From assembly GCA_963970005.1 (NCBI GenBank), contig CAXAMN010018668.1, forward strand, positions 696,414 to 760,413: a stretch of 64,000 bases of DNA, given 5' to 3'. A program made the translations under genes and the position numbers. The notes below the pieces were generated by a model. The model searched no databases, had not been told where the DNA came from, and saw only the letters and a list, made by a program, of their open reading frames with translations. Of this stretch, positions 1 through 11,500 are shown one piece after another (position 1 is the first letter of the stretch; every line of letters begins with the position of its first letter). The stretch comes from Durusdinium trenchii. Taxonomy: Eukaryota; Sar; Dinophyceae; Suessiales; Symbiodiniaceae.

Positions 1-3000
1 TAGATTGCAGAGCCACAAGGCCAAGTGCAGAGTGTTGTGAGTACGGCTACTTTGAGACCCCAAGTTCTCTGAAGATTTCCCTAGTCAGGACTCTAAGAAG
101 TTGAAGGTAGACGACAGAGTTCATCGGCATTAAGCAGGGATCCTATAAATGCATTTGCCTTGCTTTATTATATATATATATATTCTTAGTGATTTTGGTT
201 TTGGTGCCACCCATTGAGATGCTAACCTCAAGCCTTGCTTTCGTTTCCTTGGCCACAGGCTGACCTTCATGCTGTCACAGGACTTGCCAAGGGCGGCTCC
301 GCCGCCGCCAGGCCGATCCGGGACCATCTGAGATTTGGACCTTGCCAGATGAGAGCTGTGCATGTGGCGGATACATCGATGGGTTTCATTGAGCACTCAT
401 GCAAACGCAACCAGACGCAAGCAGATTTGAACTGATTTTCCGCAGTGTTCTTCTCTCGCCGAGAGCGAGATTATGCTTGTATCACCCGTCATGACGTCAT
501 TTGAGTTTGTTGGGGTTCTCAGTAGGTGGCAACACTTCACCAGACTTGGTCGGGGTAACGCTTGTCGACAGGCGCGGCCCAATGCCGCAGCTGTGCCTCG
601 ATGTTGTTGGTGATCCCTCCAGTGGGCTACGCCGGGAGCCTGGAGCCGACCGAGCGGAGCGGTGAGGGGCTTTGGGGTGGGGCGTGGTGAGATGTGTCGA
701 AGACTCATGTGGTCATTGGGTTGACAAGAGAGACGAAGCGACTAGACAGATCCTTGATGTTAAGGTGCAAAATTCACACACAAACGTCCTGGCAGTCTGT
801 TGTGAGAAAAGGGGGCAGAAGTGTGTGAAGGTGCCTTTCAATTCGCTTGTCAGCATTCCGATTCCACTCAGGATCAATGTATGTATGGAGAATTGTTTCC
901 AGGTTTAGGGTTGACCCTGAACAAGAGGCATTCCGCTGCGCAAGTGAGGTCTTTCCAGAAAACTGCGAAGCAGCTCAGGAGGCGGCAGCTAAAGCATGAC
1001 ATTTGCTCACTTGCAACCCCAAGGAAAAATCCATACAACTATGACAAGCCACAGTGAACCGGGGGTTATAGCCTAGCTGCCTCTAGCATTAAACAGCTTG
1101 AGTAGAGCGTTTTCAGAATCATTCAGATTTATTGCCTTTGTCACACTCACATTGGCATAACAGGCGCGGGCTGCGATGGACATTTCTCGCCCAACCTCCA
1201 CGCTGCCAGAACCTTGGCAATCCAGAAGAGAGGGGAGGAGCAGAGATAAACTGAGGCCGCCACCTTTCGAATGCCAAGGAGTTACGATGGGTGTTGTGGT
1301 CTCAGGTTTAATCGGATTTGTTGGACTTGATATTTAAGATGGTCTTAGGCCTATTCAAATGCCTCCTTGATTCTCCTTGAGGCCGAGGACGGGGTGGAGA
1401 GACCACCAAAAACAACGAACCAAAGAATCTGACCAGTGCAGTGGGCCATGGTTTGATCCATCAAGTTGGAATAGCTTTGAACAGGAGAGCTTTCGGACTG
1501 GGATGCTGCTGAAAGATCAGGAGTATGAGGCACAGGTTGTGCAATGTTTTGTGGCCTCCTTGCTTGGAGCACCAAGATGGGGCTTGGGGGCTGAATTCAA
1601 GCCATGCTTTTGAGCGGTGATCTTGACACAACATGATTATTGAAGATGCATCGGAAACGGCTGCAGACCTCTCTGACAGGTGTGGCTTCGAGTTCGCAAT
1701 CCTTTGTTCAATCCTGACGGAGCAGAAAACAAGTGGCGGTTCATGACCCGCAGCTTAGCACATCAATTACTCGACGAAAGCCCAAAGAGACGGACAACAA
1801 GAGTGGCAAAATAAGGAATCAATTATCATGAAACATACGACTGGCGAGTAATGCATGGCAATGAGACAAGTGAATCAATTCATACAAGAGCCCTTGGTAA
1901 GTGCATCGCACGATTGAGTTTCCGATCGAACTGCTCTGAACAGAGTGTGTAGCAAGCAGCTCAGGCTGGGCTGAGTCCGCATCATCGTACGTGACGCTTC
2001 ATGAGGCCTGGGGTTTCTCAGCGTACAGCTCAAACTGTGCCATCTTTGGGTAGTATCTTAATCATCAACCTGTGCCTTTGATGCTTATGTACCTTATGTA
2101 GCTGATGCAAGGCTGATCTGCCGGGTTTCAGCCTCACTGGCATGGAGGCGAGATATCCCAGGCAAAGCTTGTTGATATGGATGATGCACACGGCAGGGCA
2201 ATCTGGTCCCTGAAAGCGTGAATCCTGGGGTCTTCCATCTTCTGAACATCACTGTTGTCCCGCGGAATGATGCTTGGCAGCGGACAATCCTGGAAATGGT
2301 GCATGGTCATGGTTCTGTGGAAGAGACTGTAGACTGTAGACTCTACAAACTGCTTCTGTCTTGTTTTTTCAGGTCAGCTTGGGATCCTCTGCACCCATGC
2401 GATTGCGGGTGGGGTTCCGAGATGGGTACCTTGTCGAAAAGCCAAGAGTCCGATGGTCTCCACACTGCGAAGAGGCACAACTCGACATACCGCTGGAGTG
2501 CGCATCACAAGCGCATGCCCGTTGAGGCCTTGTTTTTGGTCGCCCCGCGTGGGACCGAGCTCACCTGTGCTGGTGTGGGCCTCAAAAAGCTGTACCCTTT
2601 TCGACGAAGAGGTGTCTAGTTCGCGAGTTCTCACGTGAGAGTTCTCATGGAAGAAAACACATCCTTTTTCTCACGCGAGGAAACACATCACCAATTTCTC
2701 TAGTTCTCACATGTTCTCACATTAGGTGTGCCTCAAACTCCAAGGCTTCTTGCCCGGCACTCTGGGAGGTGGTGAAGGTCCAGGTGGATGGGAAGCCCCT
2801 TTCGAGCGTCTGACCTGCATGACGCAGGACGACCATGGGGCAGTGTGTCCAGATGTGTCCAGAAAAGGATTGCAAATGATTGCAGTCTCAACAGGTGAAT
2901 CATTCACCGCAAGGCTTCACATCTGATGTGGTCCGATTCTTTAAGCGCATCCCCTCAGTGCCTCAGGCTCAAGAAAGTCAATCCTTGTCCTTTTGCGCCT

Positions 3001-4260
3001 CTCAGCTTGTCAGGACTACTTGCCGTCAGCTGGTCCTTGTGCTGACCCTGGGGTACCTGTGCCATCGGGCTTGTGGAGCATGCCTCATTCTCAGCCTTTG
3101 CTGTTCAACGAATTCAATGACGCACTCCTGTTCTTGCTGGCAAACATGATTTTGTGATGATTTGTTTATAGTTTTCATACTATATACTGCAAGACATATA
3201 TATATATACTTAAAGCATATTCTGCATGTTCTAAGCTTAGGTGTTAGAACAAGACAGATGCTCTAATCGCATGGGTTTTTAGAATGTCGGAGACCAATAC
3301 ATGAATTTTGCATCTACACATCGAACCGAAAAAATAACACAGGAGAAAAACAATTCTTGACGCTCAGCCTTCATACAAATATAAATATAGCTCGCAGGGA
3401 GTGAGAAGTATATAGCACACACCTTGAGAAATGAAGCTGGAACCGCCTAGCTGTTGGAGTGTTTTGGAGCAGTTGAACGCATTGAATGTGTGAAACAGAG
3501 ATTTGAAGTGTTTGGCGTGTCGATGGAGCATTCACTTGCGCATCAAGGTGTGTTATCCATGGACGCATTCTAGGAAAGCGCTGTTGCACTGGTGTGTTGT
3601 CTGGACGAATGCTGACCGTACGCTGATGGCCGATGTTCCAAAATGCGGCACAGCGTTCTTGGAAAGAGCTGGTCAGCATTCAATTTTTTTGCGGACATCG
3701 GCTCTCAATGTGTGCTGTCCGTCTAGAATGTTCTAAGTGTGCTGGCGCTTCATGTCCTAAGAGTGCACGTCGTCTTTGTTCTCAGATTGCATGACGCTCA
3801 TGTTCTATTGCCGATGTTCTAAGTAAAGGGTTTCGGGCTTGGGAACAATTTGATGTTCTAAGTGGATGGATGCTTGCAAGTGTAATATATACATGCACTT
3901 GTGTATGATGTACTTTTGTTCACACCGCCTTTGTAGTACAGTAAGCCTTCGCAATCGTTGGAAGCTTTTACAATTTAGAGTTCTTCGGTTTTTCGGTGTA
4001 CCCGCTAGGTGTCTGTCAGCACCTCGAAGACCAGTTTGGGCCTCGCCAGGCCTGGAACTCAAAGTGCTCCCAGGTTTGACTGCTTTTTAGGGATTCTACA
4101 AATTCAAGAGAGATGCATAGTGATGGCATGCGGGCGTGGCTTGTACATAGCACATAGTCCATGCGCAACAGGACCAACACCTGCAGATTCTCTCCCTTCC
4201 TTTTTGGATGTATATATGTATTCTCACAACTGCGTTGTGAGTCCACCAGGAAGTCTTCAG

Positions 4261-4426
4261 CACCCTCCTTGCGATGGTGACGTTGCCAGCTGCACGGTGC
4301 ATGCGCCGCTAAGCCTGGGCAATGGGACAAAGGCCTTTGTGGGGCAACCGCTTTGGTTTGGCATCTTCGTCACGAATCCCTACTACATGCCTTTTGACAA
4401 CACGCGACTGAGCCTGACTGTTAACT
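4261..4426 (+). CDS. Candidate internal exon, unknown protein
   Basis: A stretch following a pyrimidine/AG acceptor-like site (ends cttcag at 4260) reads open and looks protein-like: Asp/Gly and Cys residues, then a hydrophobic and aromatic run (WFGIFV) and Asn/Thr-rich turns, ending near a gtttt that could be a donor at 4427. The composition would suit an extracellular beta-sandwich segment, but I recognise no family. Its phase is open beyond the suggested limits, so the edges are guesses. It could be chance; transcript evidence would decide. Confidence 0.22.
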
Positions 4427-4725
4427 GTTTTGCACACTTATATTTGTGAGCGTCCAGACACCAAGGTGGCTTCTGGCAGTTCTTGGAGATCGAGGAGAAG
4501 CCGAAGAGGCCATGACAGTTGAGCTCCACCGGTTCCGTCATGCTCATTGGTTTTAGATGGTTTTCCGCTTGCAGATCCTGACGCCAGGAGCTTTCGGATC
4601 TCGAGGGCGCTAAGCTCTTGGATTTGGCTGGCTTGGATGCTCGAACCAAAGAAAAGAGAAGGCTGCAGACTACCTTTATGTTCTCAAAACCCCCAGACTT
4701 GGCTTCCTTCCTTCTGTTTGTTTGT

Positions 4726-4772
4726 CTTTCTTTCTTTCGTTCTGTCTTTCTGTCTTTCTGTTTGTTTGTCTT

Positions 4773-4807
<35 letters not shown>

Positions 4808-4830
4808 CTCTCCCTCTCTCTTTTCCCCCA
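4726..4830. repeat. CTGT/CTTT microsatellite
   Basis: A pyrimidine-only strand of TTTC, CTGT and TTTGT units; open frames on both strands through it are repeat translation (Asp-Arg-Gln-Thr or Leu-Ser-Val-Cys runs), not genes. Confidence 0.9.
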
Positions 4831-4986
4831 GCGCCATGACCCAACAGCGAGTGGATGTGACTGGGGCATCCAGGAACTAATGGATGCCATTCAGACTGTC
4901 CATAGATTTTTGATGATTTTTGGTCTCAGGATGGCTATCAGCTTCTGAAAGGTGTGGGCTAAGCTGTGCAGACCTCGACAAGCACT

Positions 4987-5100
4987 TCAGAGCTGAGCCT
5001 CTTCATCTAGGTCTTGAAGGAGCTTTTGACATTCGTTCGAGTGTTGGACGATCTGCATGCCTAAGCTGAAACGCCTTGGCTTGAGGACACTCCTGAGCTT
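4987..5100 (-). CDS. Candidate terminal exon (- strand)
   Basis: On the minus strand an AG acceptor-like site is followed by an open, helical, Lys/Leu/Gln-rich frame of about 37 residues containing MQIVQHSNECQKLL and ending at a TGA (plus 4987-4989). The same frame is closed by a TGA shortly upstream, as expected if an intron ends here. It may be the last exon of the gene suggested by the candidate at 5750-5940, 650 bases upstream on the same strand. No family is recognised. Confidence 0.22.
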   Translation of the reverse strand, partial: KLRSVLKPRRFSLGMQIVQHSNECQKLLQDLDEEAQL

Positions 5101-5749
5101 CTTCAGATTGGGTTCGGAGGGTCAACGACATGAAGGGCATGCAACTGGTTGAGACTTGGAACATGCAATGGTATTTGTGTCTGCTTGCACACATACGGTC
5201 ACATCGTCTTTGCGTTTTGAACAATATTACTTACATTATTAACACAGCAAATTTGTTGTGCTTCACCCAGTTCCCGCTGGGGAAGCATAGCAGCTGTGGC
5301 TCTTTTCATAGCACACACCATACTGCGGTGATGTCGCCCTGTTGTTTGATCTACTGCAAACAACTTGCCCCTCGAAACATGGCTGAAGGAGATCTTGGGA
5401 ATGCGACTTTTTGGAGCCGCTTCCCCAAGGTGCCTCGGCCTCAAATGATTTGGTCGAAACGCCCACCGAGTGACACCCAGTGTTTGTGCTAACTTCGTGT
5501 AGAGGATGTGAATGGCGGCTGGGCTGGTCTTTGCCAAGTAGAGCTTGAAGCAGTTTGGCAGGAGGCACCATGTCGACTCTCCAAAAAGTGCTGCCTGCAA
5601 ACGCAGCTTCTGTCAGCACATTGATGGAGGAGTGAACAGCACACTTCCCACACTCATGGAGTCTCCAGATGCTCGAAACACCAGCTGATTGGGCGGCAAG
5701 TGGCCATGTGCCTGACCAAGATGAGAAGGAGCGCAACTAGCTTAATTAC

Positions 5750-5940
5750 CCCAGTTTGCAGGTGAAGGGAGATTTGCAGCGGTGATTTGATGATCATATC
5801 GAACTCATTGACCTGCATTCCAAACGCTGCCGGATCTTCACGTATGTCATTGTGGAGCCTCAAGTCTCTGGACTTCCACAAGCCAGCTAGCAGATCTGCT
5901 TCTGGCTGCCCTCTCTCGAGGTGGATGAGCTCTTTGAAAG
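5750..5940 (-). CDS. Candidate internal exon (- strand)
   Basis: The minus strand is open for about 63 codons from an AG (after plus 5941) to a GTAATT donor-like site (plus 5744-5749). The translation is rich in charged and hydrophobic residues in a protein-like order, including FKELIHLERG and EFDMIIKSPLQISLHL. An in-frame stop just upstream of the AG fits an exon edge. No family is recognised; alternatives are a pseudo-exon or chance. Confidence 0.27.
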
Positions 5941-7357
5941 CTCATCGAAGTCAAAGAGTTAATGAGTCAAGTCGCTGTGCGACAATGCGCCGACTTTGCT
6001 GCCGCACTTGAAGCCGCTCCGCTGGAACGAAGACCCATCGGCGGTTCACACACACACATTGCTTCTGATCGGGTTCATGGTCGCACATCGTGAAAAGAAC
6101 GAGTCTGCCAGATGGGTTGGAACAGGTTTAGTTTTGCAAAACTTCTGCCCAGCTACACAATAATTGGTTTGATGGGACCATTCCTGCGCAGTTTGACCTT
6201 TGCGGACGGCGATACAGTCTCTGGGCACATCCTGAAGGAGCATATCTCGATTGGAGGACTTGAGGCAGGATGAGTCTACACATTTATTGCTGCAAATTCG
6301 TAGGCAAGCATGATTCACGCGGTCCCACTTCGGGTATCCAGACTTCCTCCTTCATATCAAATGACTTGCTGTAGTTGTTTTTTGCTCAAGCCTGCGTGTC
6401 GAAGCCATCAGTCCTGCTCCCTTGATCCCAGCAAACTGTGCACGAAAAGCTTTTCACAAGGCTAAAGCAACTGGTTGAGTCAGCAAGGCCATGCTAACTA
6501 AGTGGAATCAGCTTGAGTGAACACTCATCATCGCTCCCGAATTTCGGGCTCAGGTCTTGGTGGCACGGGGAGTTGTCGAAAGAAAGAAAACCGATAGCCT
6601 ACTTGGAAGTGGCAGAGGACCACAGTGAGCATCGTTCGCCTGGCGATCTGGGCCGAACGACGTGAAGTTCCCCCGCTTGTTGCACCAACTCGCCCGGCTT
6701 TGCGCCGTATGAATTGCCATGGGGAGCTCAGCACAGGGCTCAGCTGACTGCCTCTCCCGTTCCGGATGGAACTTGGGCCACTCCAATTGCCTTGTTAAAA
6801 TCAGAAACCTTCGTTTCTCATCCAGGAAAGCATGCTCCCAGAGGGTCCCGCTGCAAAGGCTCGCTCAGGGTGGTCGTAGGCCAGCAGAAGAAATCCGTCG
6901 GCTTAGTCGATGCGTCGATGAGGCCTTGCAGGAGATGACGAAGCCCAAGCGCATTGCGATCACCGACAGCTTTTGGCTGGGACTCCGGGTGACTCCGGGT
7001 TCCGGCAAAGATTCGAGACGAGTGGACAGTGAACACGCCGGAGGAAAAACATGAGAAGAACCCAAGACTTTCTTTGCTTTTCCTTTTCATATTCATCACA
7101 TTTCATCACTTTCCAGCAGACTTCAGACTTCACTTTTTGAGAAGCAAGTTAGAGACTTCACTCAGTCGATGCTCCGCAAAAAAGAGCAACCCCCTTCTGC
7201 CGCTGAGGTTCGAATTGTTGAAGGTGCAGCTTCCAGGTGCCGATGGGGATCATGTTTCGAGGTGCTCAAAAGAAGTTCTTGTTCCTTCTTTTAGCCCGCT
7301 CCTACTTATATAATAAAGTAAGGGAGTCAGCTACTAGGCCAAGTTAGCTTCTAGGTA

Positions 7358-7468
7358 GGACGCAGGACAGCTCACGCTTCTTCAAGGAAGCTCCCCCCGC
7401 CTGAGAGCGAGGGAGAACTTCCTTGAAGAAGCGCTCGCACGAATGATTTAGTTCCTAGATTTTTAGGA
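7358..7468. repeat. Dispersed long-hairpin repeat, copy 1
   Basis: A 111-bp unit also present at 49777-49893. Its core is an inverted repeat with 16-bp arms (7375-7390 and 7418-7433; left arm starts cgcttcttcaagg) around a C-rich/G-rich spacer that can itself pair. Flanks (ggacgcagg before, aatgattt and ctagat after) are shared with copy 2. It may be a MITE-like element or a structured non-coding RNA; no terminal duplication was clear. Confidence 0.6.
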
Positions 7469-8371
7469 AAAATTAGTGGTTCTGACTGCTCACAGAAGTT
7501 CTTGTTTCCCGGATTCCTACTTGCCACGCCGCAAAGCTGCTGAAAACTTGGCCGGCTTGTTCCTCGGAACTTGCGAGGCATGTTGAAGCCGGGGTTCTTT
7601 GAATCGCACTACTCAGAGCCCACAGTGCTCGATTCCTTGGTGCCTGATCCCTAGAGACAAGTAGCCAGTAGCGGCGGGCAGAAACTCCACTTGGCAATCG
7701 TTGGGGTTGATGAAAACAAGTGGTATGCAGGTCAACAAGCTCTGTAGGAAAGCATTTCAGCAGCTTTCTACCTGGAAATTCCTTTGTTCAACTTTATTGG
7801 GTAGCTGACTGGACAGCTCCTGCTTTCGAGCGCAACTCTTCGTCTGAGGAGAGATGCATACTTCCTTCAGCTGGACGATTCCTTAGTTTGGCATTCGATT
7901 GGTTCCAGTCAGAAGCTGCTTGCGCCTCAAAATAGAGGGATTTCCCTAACCCTCCTGCAACTAGGAAAATATATAGATTGCCGTTTGGGAGTGTGCAACG
8001 CGTTGATTTGGAATCCTCTCAATTCAGCCATAGGTCAAAAACAGACGGCCCAATGAGACTTGGCCTCAAAGTCCTGGCCATCCACATCCACCCCTCGTGC
8101 GAAACTGACTGAAACCAAAACAAGCCAGAGCCCCATCACCTTGTTGACCTCCGCAATTGAATAGTTTGTCCAGGGACGTCAGCCCAATGTACCAGATATA
8201 TCCAGATATTAACATCCTTTGATATTCTCAATGGCAGTATCTTAGGTTGCAACCAATGAGCACAGCGCCAACTTTCGGACCTTCCTCCGATTTTGGGCTT
8301 TGACGCTCAGACACACCAACAGTGACAGCCAAGACGGCCATGTTCACGTGATGATTGTTTTATTTCATTTC

Positions 8372-8376
8372 GCATC
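8372..8376. repeat. Left target-site duplication (gcatc)
   Basis: Identical to 21889-21893 immediately outside the right LTR; a 5-bp duplication is the normal length for Ty1/copia integration. Confidence 0.9.
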
Positions 8377-8485
8377 TGTGGTTTCACAGTTGTACACCGT
8401 ATTCATGTCTCACATACACTTGACTTTGGCTCAAGCAAAATAGGCGCGTATTGCGGTCTAAATAGGCTAATTGCCTGTTTACACA
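8377..8485 (+). repeat. Left LTR (109 bp)
   Basis: Starts tgtggtttcaca and ends tgtttacaca. It is identical base for base to 21780-21888. It contains tttggctcaag at 8425-8435, the last 11 bases of the dinoflagellate spliced leader. Confidence 0.95.
8425..8435 (+). other. Spliced-leader 3' end match inside the LTR
   Basis: Eleven bases equal to the 3' end of the conserved dinoflagellate trans-spliced leader (known to end TTTTGGCTCAAG). The same match is at 21828-21838 in the right LTR. Upstream leader bases are not conserved, so this may be a relict, a mimic or chance. Confidence 0.45.
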
Positions 8486-8497
8486 GGTTATCAGCCG
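8486..8497 (+). promoter_or_regulatory. Primer-binding-site candidate
   Basis: The bases directly after the left LTR, ggttatcagccg, resemble the initiator-Met tRNA primer site common in copia elements (TGGTATCAG) but with one extra T and a different continuation. Position is exact; the tRNA assignment is tentative. Confidence 0.5.
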
Positions 8498-8555
8498 TAT
8501 CGCCATAAGTGCGGTGCGTGCTTTGGGACGTAGCTAGCCGGTTCCACCACGAGTA

Positions 8556-11500
8556 GTGCGCACACTCGGTAGGCTAGCTGCCATGGATGCTTTGGAGGAC
8601 GAACGATCTCGTTCGGGCTATGCTCCTACCACCCCGTTGATGTCCGAGCATGAGGGTAGTGATATCCTAGTGCCTTTACCTCCTGACTTGTTGAGTGTTC
8701 CTCTACTTAGTCCTGTCCAGGGGGACCTGGGGCCCATGGAAGCTCCTTCTCCGTTCGCACCAACAACATCAGTGATTAACCAGATAGATGCAAGGACTCT
8801 CCAGCAAGCTGTCATTGTAAATCAGGACCAATCGGCAGCAGTGGCACAGGTCGCTGAGCTAAGGCACCAGGCAATCATGTCCGAAGCTCAGAATAGGTTC
8901 AACGAGGAAGCCACACGCATGAGAGAGGATGTGGAGAGACAAGCCAGAGACTTCGTCGCGGAGTCATCCAGAGCAAATGAACAACAAACACTTGAACAAC
9001 TTCGAATTGCACAACAACAGCTACAGCAGCAACAAGAAGATGAGCGTAAAAGGTTCTTGACACAAACGGCTCTTGAGAAACATGAGTTTGCCTTAAAGGA
9101 AAGGGCCGTAGCTCAAGAGCGAGAGAACAGTTTGCGCGCTGAGCTGGCCGAACAAGCTCGCATCATCAAAGAGCTAAGAGAAGGGATGTACGCCGCACCG
9201 GGGAACCGGATGTCAGAAATGGCACCCAAGCACAAATCCAGTTCTCCGGAGGCACGGTCGTGCAAAGCCACGTCGAGCATGCCGAAACCGCCATCCCCTC
9301 CAGATAATGCTCATCAAAGCGACGCTGACAGCGAGAGATCAGAGAAGAAGAAGAAAAAGAAGAAGAGTGATCGACGCAAGAATGATGAAACACAGAAGCG
9401 AGGTCGCTCTCCTACGAAGAAGAGGACAAAGAAGAAGTCCCCTTCGCCTTCTCCTTCAGGTTGCTCGAGCAGCGACGCCGACTCTACATCGTCGAGTTCC
9501 GTTCGTGACAAGATTTCCAAACTTGTCAAAAAGGAGTTGAAGAAAATGCTTAAGAAGGATGGTCCTCCTGAGAAAGAGCAACGTGCAAAGGAAGCGGACA
9601 AAGTGCTCATTCCGAAGTTTCCGACTCCCGAAAGGTACCGGGATTGGAAGATCAAAGTCAGAGATAATGTTTCCGCGGCCTCTGCAAAGCCTGACGATGC
9701 GCGAAAGTGGATCGGGAAAGTCTTCCAAGAAGATCAGAACATCGATGCACTTGCCGATTCAGAAGGGTTTCCGACACTCGATGCAAAGCTTTTGTCAAGT
9801 CTGACAAACTGCGCCGAGGGGGACCTTGGTCGGCAGATAGCTACCTTTAAGGAGCTTCAAGCGCGTGAGAACAAACCAGTTAAGGGTCGACAGGTGTTGC
9901 TCAAATTTCATGAGTACTTTGCCACGAGCATCAAGCACGGTGCTATTTACGATTTGGAAGATCTTATGTCAGTGAAGCTAGTAAACGACGATTTAAAGTC
10001 ATTCATTAGCAAATGGGATTCGATCCTCGCCGGCATGAAACGAGAACCTGAAAAGAGCGTGTTGGAAGCATATTTCCACATGGCTATCAAGAGTTTCAGG
10101 CCTCTTACTCATGACCTGGCATTGTACGATCGTGCCGCCGAGGGATCGAAGGAAAAGACATACGATTTCCTGATCGCTGCCTCCCGTGCCTACCTGGAAC
10201 GGAAGCGACTCGACAAGATGCGGGATGCCACCAAGCGGTCGCTTGGTGGCAAAGATCCTGTTGCACCTGCCAAATTGGACAAGAAAGGTGTATGCTTTGA
10301 ATTTCAAAAGACAGGAAAGTGCAAGAGAGGTAGTTCATGCCCATTCAAGCACGAAAAACCCCGCGAAGATTCGAAAGGCAAGGGGAAAGGAAAGTCAAGG
10401 AGTAGATCACAATCAAGATCCCTTACTCCAGGTTCCAGAAAAGAGACTTGCAAATTCTGGAAGGCAGGCAATTGTCATCGTGGAAAGGATTGTGCCTTTC
10501 AGCATCCTGAGAAGACAGTGCCTGCAAAAGAAGACAAACGAAAGAAGAAGAAGAAGAAGAAGAAGAAAGAGAAGCCACGCAAAAGAAGTAAAAGTGGCTC
10601 AAGGTCAGGCTCCGACAGTTCCACTGGGTCAGAAAGCCAGAGGAAGAAAGGTGGAAAATCTTCTTCTTCCAATGCGCCGGCAGCCGTTTGCCTCCTGCGG
10701 ACATTGGTCTTTGCTGCAACGATCTCGAACGGATCAACAGCATTTATTAATAGCCCGCTGGGAAGCGTGGTCATGCCAGCATACCCTGCCATGCCTGTTT
10801 TGAGCAATAATTTGAATACACATGAAAATGCAAACGTCATTAGGACGAGAATTCACTTTGATGACAACCCAACTGTTTTCGAGCATACCGTTGATCAAAA
10901 TATGAGGTTCAAGCCGGTTGGAGTCAGGCACAAGAAGAAGAAGCGCCTCCTTCCAGTCGACTACCGTGGCGACCCTAGCGTACTTCGAGTTGCTCAGGAG
11001 GACGCATCGATTGCAGCTCAACACCTTCAGAATGCTGTTGATAATGAGCTTCACAACAGGCCAGCAACATGTGGTTACCTGTGCGATTCCGTCATGGGTT
11101 GCGTGAAATGCTTTAAGCCTGTCAACAGTCCATCCATGGCAACGCCGGAGATCGCGTGGATAGCAGACACTGGTAGTGCTCATGATCTTGTTTCAAGAAA
11201 CATGCTACATGATTGCGAGGTTTCCCAATCCTCTAGACCAGTCAGCCTTCTCACAGCAAATGGTGTGTTTCAGGCCGTTGACCAAGCAACAGTGGATGTC
11301 CCGGTGTTAGGAACCCAGATCACTCCATACGTTCTGGATGATAGTCCTGCCGTGGTATCCGTTGGTCAAAGGTGCATTGACGCAGGCTGGAGTTTTCACT
11401 GGCCCGCGTACAGTAGACCATACTTTAAGAAACCTGATGGCACCAAAGTAAAGCTTGAGGCGCAGGATTATGTCCCTTATCTACCATCCACCACGGGAAT

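Larger units (their letters stand above)
1..8371. other. Gene-poor flank left of the LTR element
   Basis: No confident complete gene is visible. Open frames are short, overlap on both strands and mostly look like chance. Simple (TA) tracts sit near 170-183 and 3195-3209. A pyrimidine-rich CTGT/TTTC microsatellite fills 4726-4830. Low-confidence exon candidates at 4261-4426 (+), 4987-5100 (-) and 5750-5940 (-) and a hairpin repeat at 7358-7468 are listed separately. Dinoflagellate genes often have many short exons with non-standard splice donors, so real exons may be hidden here. Confidence 0.5.

Noticed and set aside
4383..4844. Asp-Arg-Gln-Thr-rich frame on the minus strand
   Set aside because: Translation of the CTGT/CTTT microsatellite.
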